Made by a program: the position numbers and the translations under genes. This document shows, one piece after another, positions 39,716 to 48,003 of a stretch of 57,985 nucleotides of DNA (positions within the stretch are counted from its first letter, which is position 1; each line of letters opens with the position of its first letter). Source of the stretch: Oscillospiraceae bacterium (GTDB taxonomy: Bacteria; Bacillota; Clostridia; Oscillospirales; Oscillospiraceae); assembly GCA_902798545.1 (NCBI GenBank), contig CADBWQ010000026.1, positions 1 to 57,985 of the forward strand. The letters run 5' to 3'. Below the pieces are notes generated by a model, which saw only the letters and a program-made list of their open reading frames with translations, was not told the DNA's origin and did not search any database.

Positions 39716-40306
39716 ATGAAACATAGAATTATTCTTCTGTTTTTCTTGTGTACGGTTTTTCTGACAGCTTGCGGGAACCGGTCTGAGTCCGCAACTATAA
39801 CACCTGAGTCTCCTTGGCCAAGTCATGCTCCAGACGCGACACCTTATGTGCGGCTACAGTCCGAGACCAGCGGAATGCCAGCACCCAAGAACGGGCAAGG
39901 TCAGGCTGATCACTACGAAAGCTATGAAGATTTCATCCACAGCATATATGCTGAAGAAGGCAATTTTTACGGGAAAGACTGGGAACTGCAGATGTTTAGG
40001 GACCTTCCCCAGGACGAACCGTATCCTTTTGTAATACATACATACGCTATGCTGCAAGGCGCAGATACAATAGATGATCATATTGCTTTAGCGCAGAAAT
40101 TTGTTGAACTCGGCTGTGAAGCGAAAGTTAAAGAAATGCGCAGTGTTGAAGATGGAAAAGAATATCTCGCCTGGGTAACAATCATCACAACAACCCCTTC
40201 CCACTTGTGGGAACTCAGTGGCAGTCTGGAAGAACAACTTCATGTTGAGCAGTTGTATCAGAGCGTTGATATTCGGTTTGACACCGTGGTCTGGCCGGAG
40301 GAATAA
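39716..40306 (+). CDS. Hypothetical lipoprotein (module 2)
   Basis: 196 residues from an ATG with AAGGAGTGAG upstream. The signal peptide ends in a lipobox LTACG. A Pro/Ser/Ala-rich linker and a compact C-terminal domain follow (YESYEDFIHSIYAEEG, LAQKFVELGCEAKVKEMR). No family recognised. It is the first gene of the second sigma module, nine bases before the sigma gene, so it may take part in signal detection. Confidence 0.7.
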   Translation: MKHRIILLFFLCTVFLTACGNRSESATITPESPWPSHAPDATPYVRLQSETSGMPAPKNGQGQADHYESYEDFIHSIYAEEGNFYGKDWELQMFRDLPQDEPYPFVIHTYAMLQGADTIDDHIALAQKFVELGCEAKVKEMRSVEDGKEYLAWVTIITTTPSHLWELSGSLEEQLHVEQLYQSVDIRFDTVVWPEE

Positions 40307-40315
40307 ACTGCTGAC

Positions 40316-40876
40316 ATGAATGAAAGAAGATTGTTGCGCAGATTGCAGCGCGGTGATGAGTCTGTGCTTCCAGAACTGATACGGCAATACAGTGGGTATG
40401 CATATGCAATTGCCTCCAACATCCTGTCCCACGCTATGGGTGAAGAGGATATTGAAGAAGTCGTGTCCGATTCTTTTTTGAGCATCTGGGAAAATCGTGA
40501 GAACATCAAAACGGAGATGCTGAAAGCTTATCTTGCCGCGGTTGTTCGTAATAAAGCAAAGACGGCATTGCGGAAGCATCACGCCGAAGAGCCTCTGGAA
40601 GACGATATCCTGCAAATCAGCATTCCAAATCAGCCGGAACAAAAGATCCTTCTCTCAGAACTGAGGGAAATAGCGCATGATGCGGTTGATTCCCTTGGTG
40701 AGCCGGATCGCGAAATCTTCCAACGCTATTATTTCCTTTATCAAAAGACGGAAGACATAGCTGAAACGCTCGGCCTTAAGGATGCAACCGTGCGGGCCAA
40801 ACTTTCTCGCGGCCGGAAACGGCTAAAAGTCTATTTGACAGAAAGGGGGTTCGACTGTGAAGACACGCATTACTGA
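40316..40876 (+). CDS. ECF-type RNA polymerase sigma factor (module 2)
   Basis: 186 residues. Region 2 (LPELIRQYSGYAYAIASNIL, DIEEVVSDSFLSIWEN) and region 4 (DREIFQRYYFLYQKTEDIAETLGLKDATVRAKLSRGRKRL) are clear. No close ribosome binding site is seen; GGAGGAATAA lies 15 bp upstream at the end of the lipoprotein gene, so translation may be coupled. The end overlaps the next gene by 20 bp. Confidence 0.9.
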   Translation: MNERRLLRRLQRGDESVLPELIRQYSGYAYAIASNILSHAMGEEDIEEVVSDSFLSIWENRENIKTEMLKAYLAAVVRNKAKTALRKHHAEEPLEDDILQISIPNQPEQKILLSELREIAHDAVDSLGEPDREIFQRYYFLYQKTEDIAETLGLKDATVRAKLSRGRKRLKVYLTERGFDCEDTHY

Positions 40877-41675
40877 TCTTGTTTTGGATTGTTGTCCCGC
40901 AAATATTGACATAGGCGAATATGATGATGAACTGGCAACGAGGATTATAGATAAGGTACAGGTGCAACTTGGAGCAAAGAATCAGCCTTATAGAATAAAG
41001 AAAATACCACGCGCATTCCTCATTGCTGCCGTGCTTGCACTGGCATTTGGGACGGTAGCATTTGCTATTGCGGAATATACCATCAGCCTCCGAAAACCAT
41101 CTGTAGATGAAGAACTTGTTTCCGGGTTCCGATATGAGGAGGTCGTTGACGGCAAGGTGTGGAACAGTCAAATTCTTGCTTATCCCGATGCCGGAATGGT
41201 TTTCACTTTTACCTGCCCGGAAGAGACGGCGCACACACCGGAGTTTCGCTGCTTCTGGCTCCCGCAGGAAGCTACGGAAGGGATTACTGATGAACAAGGC
41301 TGGACCAAGCGGCTGTTCTGTGATTCAGGAGGCATCATCCCCTACTGTATTTCCACAATAGATAGCATCAGCAATGGACTTCAGCTTATATTGAGCGGCG
41401 ATGTTAGCGTTGTAAAAGAAGAGCACTTAGGAGACTGGGAGCTTCTTGAGGTAACATCAGATTGCAGCAAGTTGATCTATCCAACATACGACCGTGCGAA
41501 CTATATTCTGCTCTTTCAGAAAACAACAGGATATCTGGTCCTGATTTCTGGCGAGCTCAATATGGAAACTCTGGAGCACATTGCTTATGAGATGGAAATC
41601 AGGGAAAGCGACATTCCAAAGGTCGAGCACACCGGAGGTCCACTCATTGGCACCATTGACCTCGCCAGAGGATAA
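40857..41675 (+). CDS. Membrane anti-sigma-like protein (module 2)
   Basis: 272 residues, GTG start with AAAGGGGG upstream. The cytosolic N-terminus (about 1-50) is followed by one membrane helix (about 51-72, AFLIAAVLALAFGTVAFAIA) and an extracytoplasmic domain with WNSQILAYPDAGMVFTFTC and FCDSGGIIPYCISTI. It has the same layout as the other two anti-sigma-like proteins, with a low-similarity outer domain that would set the signal. Confidence 0.72.
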   Translation: MKTRITDLVLDCCPANIDIGEYDDELATRIIDKVQVQLGAKNQPYRIKKIPRAFLIAAVLALAFGTVAFAIAEYTISLRKPSVDEELVSGFRYEEVVDGKVWNSQILAYPDAGMVFTFTCPEETAHTPEFRCFWLPQEATEGITDEQGWTKRLFCDSGGIIPYCISTIDSISNGLQLILSGDVSVVKEEHLGDWELLEVTSDCSKLIYPTYDRANYILLFQKTTGYLVLISGELNMETLEHIAYEMEIRESDIPKVEHTGGPLIGTIDLARG

Positions 41676-41801
41676 CTTGGAATTTCAGTGCAGAGCTCAC
41701 TTCTCCTTTCCCGGAGCAGCGGGCTCTTCTTATGTGCTAATGTGCTATAATAATAAAGTCTTTTACTTTTTCTGTTAATGTCCGGGCATGAATCCATAGT
41801 A

Positions 41802-41811
41802 TATAGGTGAA
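41802..41811 (+). promoter_or_regulatory. TATAGGTGAA leader motif, third ECF module
   Basis: Third copy of the motif, 31 bp before the sigma gene start. Confidence 0.5.
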
Positions 41812-41832
41812 GACGAAAAGAGGTGACAGCCT

Positions 41833-42390
41833 ATGACAGACACAGAGATCATCAACCTGTTCTTTGAGCGCTCAGAACAGGCGATCACCGAGCTTGCCAA
41901 AAAACACGGCAGCGCTGTGGCAAGAGTGGCACGGAATATTCTCGGAAACGAGCAGGACACTGAAGAGTGCGTGAACGATACATACCTCGGCACCTGGAAT
42001 GCAATCCCGCCCCACAAACCATCGCCGCTGCGGACATTTGTCTGCAAGATCGCGCGCAACCTTGCAACAATGAAATATCATTCCAATACAGCGGAGAAGC
42101 GAAACAGCCAGTACGACCTCGCACTTGATGAACTGGAAGAATGTCTCTCTGATAACGGCAGCGTGGAAGAGGCATATGAAGCGAAAGAACTCAGAGAGGC
42201 AATCAACGGCTTTATGGCTACCTTGAATCATTTCGACAGGTTTATCTTCATGCGACGTTATTGGTATTCCGATCCGGTGAAGGACATTGCCAAAATGGCA
42301 GATTCTACCACTAACAGTGTGACTGTCCGCCTTTTTCGTATCAGAGAAAAACTCAGACTCTATCTTGAGAAGGAGGGATTGCTTGTATGA
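41833..42390 (+). CDS. ECF-type RNA polymerase sigma factor (module 3)
   Basis: 185 residues; GAGGTGACAG precedes the ATG. Region 2 is AITELAKKHGSAVARVARNIL and DTEECVNDTYLGTWNAIPP; region 4 has RFIFMRRYWYSDPVKDIAKMADSTTNSVTVRLFRIREKLRLYL. This is the common Clostridial ECF type encoded with a membrane partner. ATGA overlap with the next gene. Confidence 0.92.
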   Translation: MTDTEIINLFFERSEQAITELAKKHGSAVARVARNILGNEQDTEECVNDTYLGTWNAIPPHKPSPLRTFVCKIARNLATMKYHSNTAEKRNSQYDLALDELEECLSDNGSVEEAYEAKELREAINGFMATLNHFDRFIFMRRYWYSDPVKDIAKMADSTTNSVTVRLFRIREKLRLYLEKEGLLV

Positions 42391-43448
42391 AGCGGGAAAC
42401 AATCACCTTGATGCTGAACGGCATAGATGATGATTATATCAGCGAGGCAGATGTCTTTGACCCGGAAACCATACAGGAACCCCCGGAAAGGATCGTCCAC
42501 ATGAAGAAAAGGATCATTACTTTTGCACTCGCTGCTGCCCTGATGCTTGCCCTTGGCATCACAGCCTATGCTATATGGAGCATTCACGTTGCCCGTCAGC
42601 AGGAATTGAAAGCCGATCTGAAGATTGAAGAAAACAACGTAAGCAGCTATATGGAGTATACTGTCCCTGATGAACAAGCGAGCGGACTTGTTCTGTTATC
42701 TTCTGTAAACGACGGGCAGGAGCAACATGTCTATGTCAACATCTCTCCTGTGACAAAAGAAGAGGCAGCACGTTTTCCTGCAGACGTCAGATTTGTCTGG
42801 AATGTTTCTGGCACTGAGATAGGAGGTTTTGCCGGACCTCAGCTCCCGGTTGGGCTTTCTGTGTCGGGTGAGGAGGCAATCCGTGATGCCGTGCTGGAAA
42901 ATGCCTACGATGAAGAATCACAGACTATGACCCTCCAGTGCTATATTGATGTTAACTTTATTGAAGAGGCAATGGCTGAACTTGGCACGGAAAACGTCCC
43001 CCTTCAGGTTAAGATGATTGTGGGAGAAAACGAGCCAAAGACTTTCGGCCCTGTTCCTTTTTCCTTGACAGAGGAACAGACCCGATATTTCGACTTCGGA
43101 CACGCCATTTACCACGATGAAGAGTTGAATAAGGATATCGAGATCGTTGGCCTGGAACTGACGCCCTTCAGTGCCGTCTGGAAAGTGAGCTACGAGGGGG
43201 CAGAAGACTTTCATACGTCGGGATCGGACCAGGCAGCCTATGAGCCTTGGAGCATTCTTGAGGATAAGGTGTGCATCGAGACAAAGATCATTTTCGCCGA
43301 TGGTTCTGAATTCTCCACAGGCGGTGCTCTGACTACTCCCTATGAAAACGGCATTGTGAATCAGTTCTGCGGCTGGGGCAGCGCCATCAATATCGATGAT
43401 GTTCAGCGCATCGTTCTCGGAGACCTCGTCCTCTGGGAAGCCAAGTAA
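42387..43448 (+). CDS. Membrane anti-sigma-like protein (module 3)
   Basis: 353 residues. The N-terminal MLNGIDDDYISEAD box is characteristic of membrane partners of this ECF type. One helix (about 44-64, FALAAALMLALGITAYAIW) and a large extracytoplasmic domain of about 290 residues with beta-sandwich character follow. It probably holds the sigma factor at the membrane until a surface signal arrives. Confidence 0.78.
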   Translation: MKRETITLMLNGIDDDYISEADVFDPETIQEPPERIVHMKKRIITFALAAALMLALGITAYAIWSIHVARQQELKADLKIEENNVSSYMEYTVPDEQASGLVLLSSVNDGQEQHVYVNISPVTKEEAARFPADVRFVWNVSGTEIGGFAGPQLPVGLSVSGEEAIRDAVLENAYDEESQTMTLQCYIDVNFIEEAMAELGTENVPLQVKMIVGENEPKTFGPVPFSLTEEQTRYFDFGHAIYHDEELNKDIEIVGLELTPFSAVWKVSYEGAEDFHTSGSDQAAYEPWSILEDKVCIETKIIFADGSEFSTGGALTTPYENGIVNQFCGWGSAINIDDVQRIVLGDLVLWEAK

Positions 43449-43463
43449 CACTATCAATCCTGC

Positions 43464-43497
43464 AAGCAGGGAGAATCCGTTGAGATTCTTCCTGCTT
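43464..43497 (+). terminator. Terminator of the third sigma module
   Basis: AAGCAGGGAGAATC / GATTCTTCCTGCTT stem, T-run behind it, 16 bp after the stop. Confidence 0.8.
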
Positions 43498-43515
43498 TTT
43501 ATTATTATGGAAATC

Positions 43516-43548
43516 GGCGGTGCCGGAGTGATCAATTCCGACACCGCC
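43516..43548 (+). terminator. Second hairpin, terminator-like
   Basis: GGCGGTGCCGGA / TCCGACACCGCC stem followed by TTTTTTGTTTTA. It may be a backup terminator, or the end of the degenerate element that starts here. Confidence 0.7.
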
Positions 43549-43557
43549 TTTTTTGTT

Positions 43558-43722
43558 TTAGCCCTGCTGGTCCTCAAACTCTTCTGCGGGCTTCTCTTCG
43601 GGACCGTCCGTCACAGTGGCAGGCGCGAGCGTGAAGGACTCTTCCTCGCGTCAACCTTGTACCGGCTTTTCGTCACACGGTCGATGCCGTAGACGAGCAC
43701 GATCCCGGTGATGGCGGCCGAC
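43558..43722 (-). pseudogene. Possible C-terminal remnant of a mobile-element protein
   Basis: On the minus strand a membrane-like segment AAITGIVLVYGIDRVTKSRYK, then (after an apparent frame change near 43635) an acidic tail FTLAPATVTDGPEEKPAEEF and TAA at 43558. The pattern, a membrane helix plus charged acidic tail, resembles the ends of CD1107/DUF4366-type proteins of Clostridial conjugative elements. Abrupt loss of the upstream part at the integrase fragment suggests a deletion junction. Weak evidence. Confidence 0.3.
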
Positions 43723-44160
43723 GTCGAGCAATGCTTCCGCGCCATCATCGAGGACCGGCCGCCCCCTAGGATCGAGCGCATGGTCGACGGGCGCAGCGGT
43801 TTTCTGTTTCTGGACAAGGACTGTCTGCCGGAAGTGGCGATGCACTGGGAGCACCGGTTCAACCATATGGTCAAACGCTACAACGATATCTATCGGGTTC
43901 AAATGCCCAACATCACCCCGCACGTCTGCCGCCATACCTACTGCAGCAATCAGGCCAAGGCCGGGATGAATCCGAAGACGCTGCAGTACCTGATGGGCCA
44001 CAGCGATATCGGCGTCACGCTCAACACTTACACCCACCTGGGTTTGGAAGACGCTGCCGAGGAGCTTCGCCGCATGTAGGAAGCCGAGGCAGCCCGCAGG
44101 GAGCAGGAGAAGCTCGCCGGGAAGGCGAAGGATTCTCAGAAACTGTTCAAAGCCGTTTGA
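43708..44160 (+). pseudogene. Tyrosine recombinase C-terminal fragment (Tn916-like integrase)
   Basis: The frame carries only the catalytic end of a phage-type integrase: HVCRHTYCSNQAK (His-x-x-Arg), LMGHSDIG (His) and LNTYTHLG (catalytic Tyr). The SAM-like N-terminus and first catalytic Arg region are missing. A TAG at 44077-44079 interrupts it, and the same frame continues to 44160 as EAEAARREQEKLAGKAK, so the last part was once coding. It is not functional by itself. Confidence 0.85.
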
Positions 44161-44239
44161 AAAGGACTGTTCTACTTTTTCTCGGGTGACTTTTTCCTAT
44201 AAATCTGTCATAATACAGGCCGAAAGGATGGTGCCAGTG

Positions 44240-44728
44240 ATGGATTCTATAGAAGTAGGTGCGCGTATCGCTGCTCAGAGAAAAGCAAAATGTCTCACAC
44301 AGAAACAAGTCGCGGATTCACTTCATATAACAGACAAAGCCGTAAGTAAGTGGGAATGTGGGAAAAACTTCCCGGACCTTACAGTATTAGAGACGTTAGC
44401 CGCTACCTTGGATACCACGCCTGCATATTTGTTAGGTCTGAATGAAGACAACAGTGCTGAGGCCCTTTCGGCTGCAACAGAAATCTATCTGGAACAGCGG
44501 CGTCGTTGGCTGAAGGAGCTCAGAAATCGCGCATGGCTAAATCTTGTGTACTGCATTCTGGTTTTTGCCGGTTTGACTTGGATTGGACGTTATTTGAACA
44601 ACAAAACAGCATATGAACCTCCTCAAATCCTGATAAGCGGGATGTACGGACTTTTCGCCAGTATAACAGGATCAGCGATTTGGACGCTTCGCAGCACAAG
44701 CAAAAAACTTAAAAACTTCAGTGCATGA
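44240..44728 (+). CDS. XRE-family helix-turn-helix protein with membrane tail
   Basis: 162 residues. The HTH domain (1-65; AQRKAKCLTQKQVADSLHITDKAVSKWECGKNFPDL) is followed by a linker and two hydrophobic helices (about 98-116 and 127-147), then a basic tail. The arrangement suggests a membrane-bound regulator. The start has AAAGGA upstream; earlier in-frame Mets do not match the family. It is just downstream of the integrase fragment and ended by repeat A. Confidence 0.8.
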   Translation: MDSIEVGARIAAQRKAKCLTQKQVADSLHITDKAVSKWECGKNFPDLTVLETLAATLDTTPAYLLGLNEDNSAEALSAATEIYLEQRRRWLKELRNRAWLNLVYCILVFAGLTWIGRYLNNKTAYEPPQILISGMYGLFASITGSAIWTLRSTSKKLKNFSA

Positions 44729-44739
44729 TTATAAAACAG

Positions 44740-44823
44740 CAAGGCACTCTGCCGCAGCAGAGTGCCGTTTTTTTATAGTGGAAAAATCCGTGGTGATGGT
44801 GTATAATAAACTACTTAATTTTG
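44740..44823 (+). repeat. Repeat A, copy 2: terminator plus promoter cassette
   Basis: Stem GGCACTCTGC / GCAGAGTGCC (44743-44766), T-run, then TGGAAA (44779-44784), 17 bp, TATAAT (44802-44807). It is nearly identical to 38767-38850. It terminates the HTH gene and provides the promoter for the acetyltransferase operon. Confidence 0.85.
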
Positions 44824-44874
44824 CGGGCGTGACGGGAGATTTCGACGATTCGTGGTTTAGGGAGAGATACGCAT

Positions 44875-45513
44875 ATGAAAGAAGGAAAAAGACCTGACCC
44901 GAACAAGGTCCACCCGATCATGGGATATGACAAAGAAATCTATGTAAAGCCAACGATCACGAATCCCAACATTCTCGTTGGAGATTTCACCTATATCGCA
45001 GACGCGGAATTTGAGCGTCATGTAACACACTTTTATCCGTGGAGCAGAGACAAACTCATCATCGGAAAGTTTTGTCAGATTGCGGCCGGTGTTGAATTCG
45101 TAATGAACGACTCAAATCACCAGATGAACGCCGTGTCTACATTCCCCTTTTACACGCTTGAAGGATGGGATATGGAGCCGCCTGCTCCATCGGATATGCC
45201 GTTCAAAGGCGATACTGTGATCGGTAACGATGTATGGATAGGTCAGAATGCTGTGATCCTTCCTGGTGTTCGCATCGGTGACGGAGCGATTATTGGTGCC
45301 AACAGCGTTGTCGGCAGTGATGTTGATCCCTATACCATTGTAGTCGGGAACCCGGCAAAAGTCTTACGGAAACGCTTTGATGATGAACTGATTGACCTCA
45401 TGCTGCGATTCAAATGGTGGGATAGAGGTATTGATGAAATCAACGCTCTCATTCCACTGCTGACATGCAGCGACTTGGAAAAGGTCAGGCGAGAGTTGAG
45501 CGCAAGAGTATGA
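44875..45513 (+). CDS. Vat-like xenobiotic acetyltransferase (streptogramin A O-acetyltransferase family)
   Basis: 212-residue left-handed beta-helix (hexapeptide repeat) acetyltransferase. Family signatures [20 protein letters not shown], catalytic-region [12 protein letters not shown], and [27 protein letters not shown] are intact, as is the C-terminal WWD. Vat enzymes acetylate virginiamycin-M-type antibiotics with acetyl-CoA; chromosomal relatives of this type exist whose substrate is not shown. GGGAGAG precedes the ATG. Driven by repeat A and coupled to the next gene. Confidence 0.88.
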   Translation: MKEGKRPDPNKVHPIMGYDKEIYVKPTITNPNILVGDFTYIADAEFERHVTHFYPWSRDKLIIGKFCQIAAGVEFVMNDSNHQMNAVSTFPFYTLEGWDMEPPAPSDMPFKGDTVIGNDVWIGQNAVILPGVRIGDGAIIGANSVVGSDVDPYTIVVGNPAKVLRKRFDDELIDLMLRFKWWDRGIDEINALIPLLTCSDLEKVRRELSARV

Positions 45514-46031
45514 TCATCATAATTACAGGCGCATCCCATACCGGAAAAACGCTTCTGGCGCAAAGGATGCTTGAGAAGTACAACTACCCATATCTGTCCA
45601 TAGATCATTTGAAAATGGGCTTAATCCGCAGCGGCAACACCAATTTGACGCCGGAAGACGATGATGCGCTGACTGGATATCTATGGCCGATTGTCCGGGA
45701 AATCGTAAAGACCGCAATTGAGAATCGGCAAAATCTTATTGTAGAAGGTTGCTATATTCCTTTCTGCTGGAGAAGGGATTTTGACGAGCAGTATTTACCA
45801 TCTATCAGATTTATCTGCCTTGCAATGATTGAAGAGTATATAGAGGATCATTTCGAGGAGATTATAAAACATGAGTCGGAGATAGAATCGAGATTAGTTG
45901 CCGCAGACTGTACAGTTTCTGATTTGAAAAAGGATAACTGCAACATGATTGTTGGTTTTCAACGTGCTGGTGAGCAGGTCGTTTTAATCGATTCTGACTA
46001 TAAGAAAGTGTTCTCAGAACTATTAACATGA
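45510..46031 (+). CDS. Small P-loop kinase-like protein
   Basis: 173 residues, ATG overlapping the acetyltransferase stop (ATGA). Walker [14 protein letters not shown], then [15 protein letters not shown] and a middle motif IVEGCYIPF. It resembles the AAA_33/adenylate-kinase-like group, some of which phosphorylate antibiotics or other small molecules. Linked expression with a Vat-like enzyme suggests a small-molecule resistance or metabolism role, which remains inference. Confidence 0.78.
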   Translation: MIIIITGASHTGKTLLAQRMLEKYNYPYLSIDHLKMGLIRSGNTNLTPEDDDALTGYLWPIVREIVKTAIENRQNLIVEGCYIPFCWRRDFDEQYLPSIRFICLAMIEEYIEDHFEEIIKHESEIESRLVAADCTVSDLKKDNCNMIVGFQRAGEQVVLIDSDYKKVFSELLT

Positions 46032-46067
46032 ACATTTCCACTTCACTAACCGCATAGTCCCAAACCT

Positions 46068-46236
46068 GACGGTAGTAAGAACCCCTCAGTTTTACTACCA
46101 TTTGACTACCATTGACGGCATTGACTTGCCGCATTTTGCCGTATTTTGCTTTTTCCGTGACAGAGTCACACAGAGTCACATACTATTCACAACTTTTTCT
46201 GCCCGGCAAATCGCGGTAAAACGGGGCAGACTACGG
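46068..46236 (+). repeat. Repeat B, copy 2
   Basis: Match to 39372-39510 with small insertions (an extra CACAGAGT unit and about 20 bp in CTGCCCGGCA ... GGCAGACTACGG). It begins 36 bp after the kinase gene. A 16-bp segment just before it (46050-46065, CCGCATAGTCCCAAAC) is also found, with two changes, just before repeat A copy 1 (38745-38760). Confidence 0.8.
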
Positions 46237-46258
46237 TTTTTCAGGAGGCTGATCGCAT

Positions 46259-46963
46259 TTGACAATGATACTTTTTGTGTGTCACGGCAACATCTGCCGA
46301 AGTCCGGCGGCTGAGTTTGTTCTGCGTGATCTGTCCGCACGCGCCAATATGCAGCAGGAGTTTGAAATTGCCTCTGCGGCTACAAGCTCCGAAGAGCTTG
46401 GAAACCCGGTATACCCCCCAATGCGCCGGGTGCTGGAATCCCGCGGCTATTTCTGTGGTGGGAAGACTGCACGCAGAGTGCGGCGCAGTGACTATGATAT
46501 ATATGATCTCATTATCGGCATGGATGAGGAAAACCACTGGGATCTGAGCCGTCTGTTTCACGGTGATCCGGATGGGAAACTACACAATCTGAATGAGTAT
46601 GTGGGCCGCGGCAATGAGGAAATCGCGGATCCCTGGTATACGCGGGATTTTTCCGGCTGTCTGGATGAGATTGAACTTGCTTGCACCGCGCTTTTTGAAC
46701 ACTTGACCGGTGTCGTTTTCATCGATTTCTCCAAGTGTGCCGACATTCCCGCTCTTTATTCCGAGCTCCGGCATAAGATGGCATGGGAAGAATGGTATGG
46801 GGAGAACCTTGACGCGTTATATGATATTCTTACAGGGCTCCCGCACCGTGGATGTCATTTTGTGCTGACACCACCCGCTGAAGACGCTCCTGCCGAAGTC
46901 AAGCTGTATGGCGAACGCATTTTAAAAATATTTCAGGATTACGAAGAAGGGATTTCAGAATGA
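46259..46963 (+). CDS. Low-molecular-weight tyrosine phosphatase fused to a barstar-like domain
   Basis: 234 residues, TTG start ten bases after AGGAGG. Residues 1-150 are a LMW-PTP with P-loop CHGNICRS (Cys8, Arg14) and the Asp of EIADPWY. Residues about 152-234 match the barstar fold (VVFIDFSKCADIPALYSEL, then WEEWYGENLDALYDILTGLP). LMW phosphatases act on tyrosine-phosphorylated proteins, often in polysaccharide control; barstar inhibits barnase-type RNases. The fusion is unusual. No barnase gene is nearby. Coupled by ATGA to the glycosidase gene. Confidence 0.82.
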   Translation: MTMILFVCHGNICRSPAAEFVLRDLSARANMQQEFEIASAATSSEELGNPVYPPMRRVLESRGYFCGGKTARRVRRSDYDIYDLIIGMDEENHWDLSRLFHGDPDGKLHNLNEYVGRGNEEIADPWYTRDFSGCLDEIELACTALFEHLTGVVFIDFSKCADIPALYSELRHKMAWEEWYGENLDALYDILTGLPHRGCHFVLTPPAEDAPAEVKLYGERILKIFQDYEEGISE

Positions 46964-48003
46964 ATTCTTCTGAAACTAAAACAGCTAAAAAGCATCCCAT
47001 TGGACGGTTCTTCGCATTTGTCGGAGTTACACTGCTTTGTCTCGTGGTAACACTTCTTGGAATGATCTGGGTTTTGGAGCGCGGTCCGTCCCCTACGGTT
47101 ACTGGAATGTTTACGCGTTCCGTACGTGAAACCAGCGCTATCCGCTGGATGAGTACACTATTTCTGACCGAAGAGGAGCTTGAACAGTTTAAAAGCGTCA
47201 GCACTGAGGATCTGGCCACTGAGAGCATCAACACCTCTCTGATCCATGTGGAAAAAGCAGCAGAGAAAGTGCAAACAGGCAATGTAGATTCGGTTCAACT
47301 GATCGACATTGCGGAAGGCACCTGCAAGGGAAAGCTCCTTATTGTCTTGGATCCGAAGCAGGTGATTCTGGGAACTTCCGATGAATTCGTCAAGCAGCCC
47401 GGGCTTCAGCTTACCGATATGGTGGCAAAATACAACGGTATCGCCGGTATCAATGCAGGCGGCTTCAATGACGAAAACGGCACTGGAAGCGGCGGCATCC
47501 CGCAGGGAATCGTCATCACCAACGGTGAACTGATTTACGGAAATGATACCACCCCATATCACCTTGTTGGTCTTGACAGGGATGGGATTCTTCATGTTGG
47601 TGCAATGAGCGGAAAAGCTGCTGTGGAACAGGGTATTCAGTGGGCTGTCAGTTTCGTTACGCACGACGGTCTGGCCTCATCCCTGATCATCAACGGTGAA
47701 GTGCAGCGCCAGAACCTTGGCGGCGGTGTGAATCCGCGTACGGCGCTTGGGCAGAGAGAAGACGGTGCTCTGTTGCTTCTGGTTCTGGACGGCCGCAGCA
47801 TCAATACGCTAGGCGCCTCGATGGAGGATGTCGTCAATATTATGCTGGAATATGGCGCCATCAACGCTGGTAATCTGGATGGTGGATCATCATCCGTAAT
47901 GGTATACGACGGTGAGATCGTCAATCACTGTGCTTCTGTCACTGGACCACGTCGGATTCCTACTGGATTCATTGTACTGGAAGAAGGTGCGCAGCATGAC
48001 TGA
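46960..48003 (+). CDS. Membrane-anchored phosphodiester glycosidase-family protein (NAGPA domain)
   Basis: 347 residues. A cytosolic N-terminus, one membrane helix (about 17-37) and a linker lead to a NAGPA domain (about 120-345) with GINAGGFNDENG, PQGIVITNGELIYG, LGGGVNPRTALGQ and NLDGGSSSVMVYDGE. The domain cleaves phosphodiester-linked sugars in related enzymes and acts on surface polymers in bacteria. It overlaps its neighbours on both sides, so a single operon with the phosphatase-barstar protein is likely. Confidence 0.88.
   Translation: MNSSETKTAKKHPIGRFFAFVGVTLLCLVVTLLGMIWVLERGPSPTVTGMFTRSVRETSAIRWMSTLFLTEEELEQFKSVSTEDLATESINTSLIHVEKAAEKVQTGNVDSVQLIDIAEGTCKGKLLIVLDPKQVILGTSDEFVKQPGLQLTDMVAKYNGIAGINAGGFNDENGTGSGGIPQGIVITNGELIYGNDTTPYHLVGLDRDGILHVGAMSGKAAVEQGIQWAVSFVTHDGLASSLIINGEVQRQNLGGGVNPRTALGQREDGALLLLVLDGRSINTLGASMEDVVNIMLEYGAINAGNLDGGSSSVMVYDGEIVNHCASVTGPRRIPTGFIVLEEGAQHD

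Noticed and set aside
43651-44037. 128-codon minus-strand frame opposite the integrase fragment
   Set aside because: The plus strand shows the tyrosine recombinase motifs; the minus frame is its shadow.
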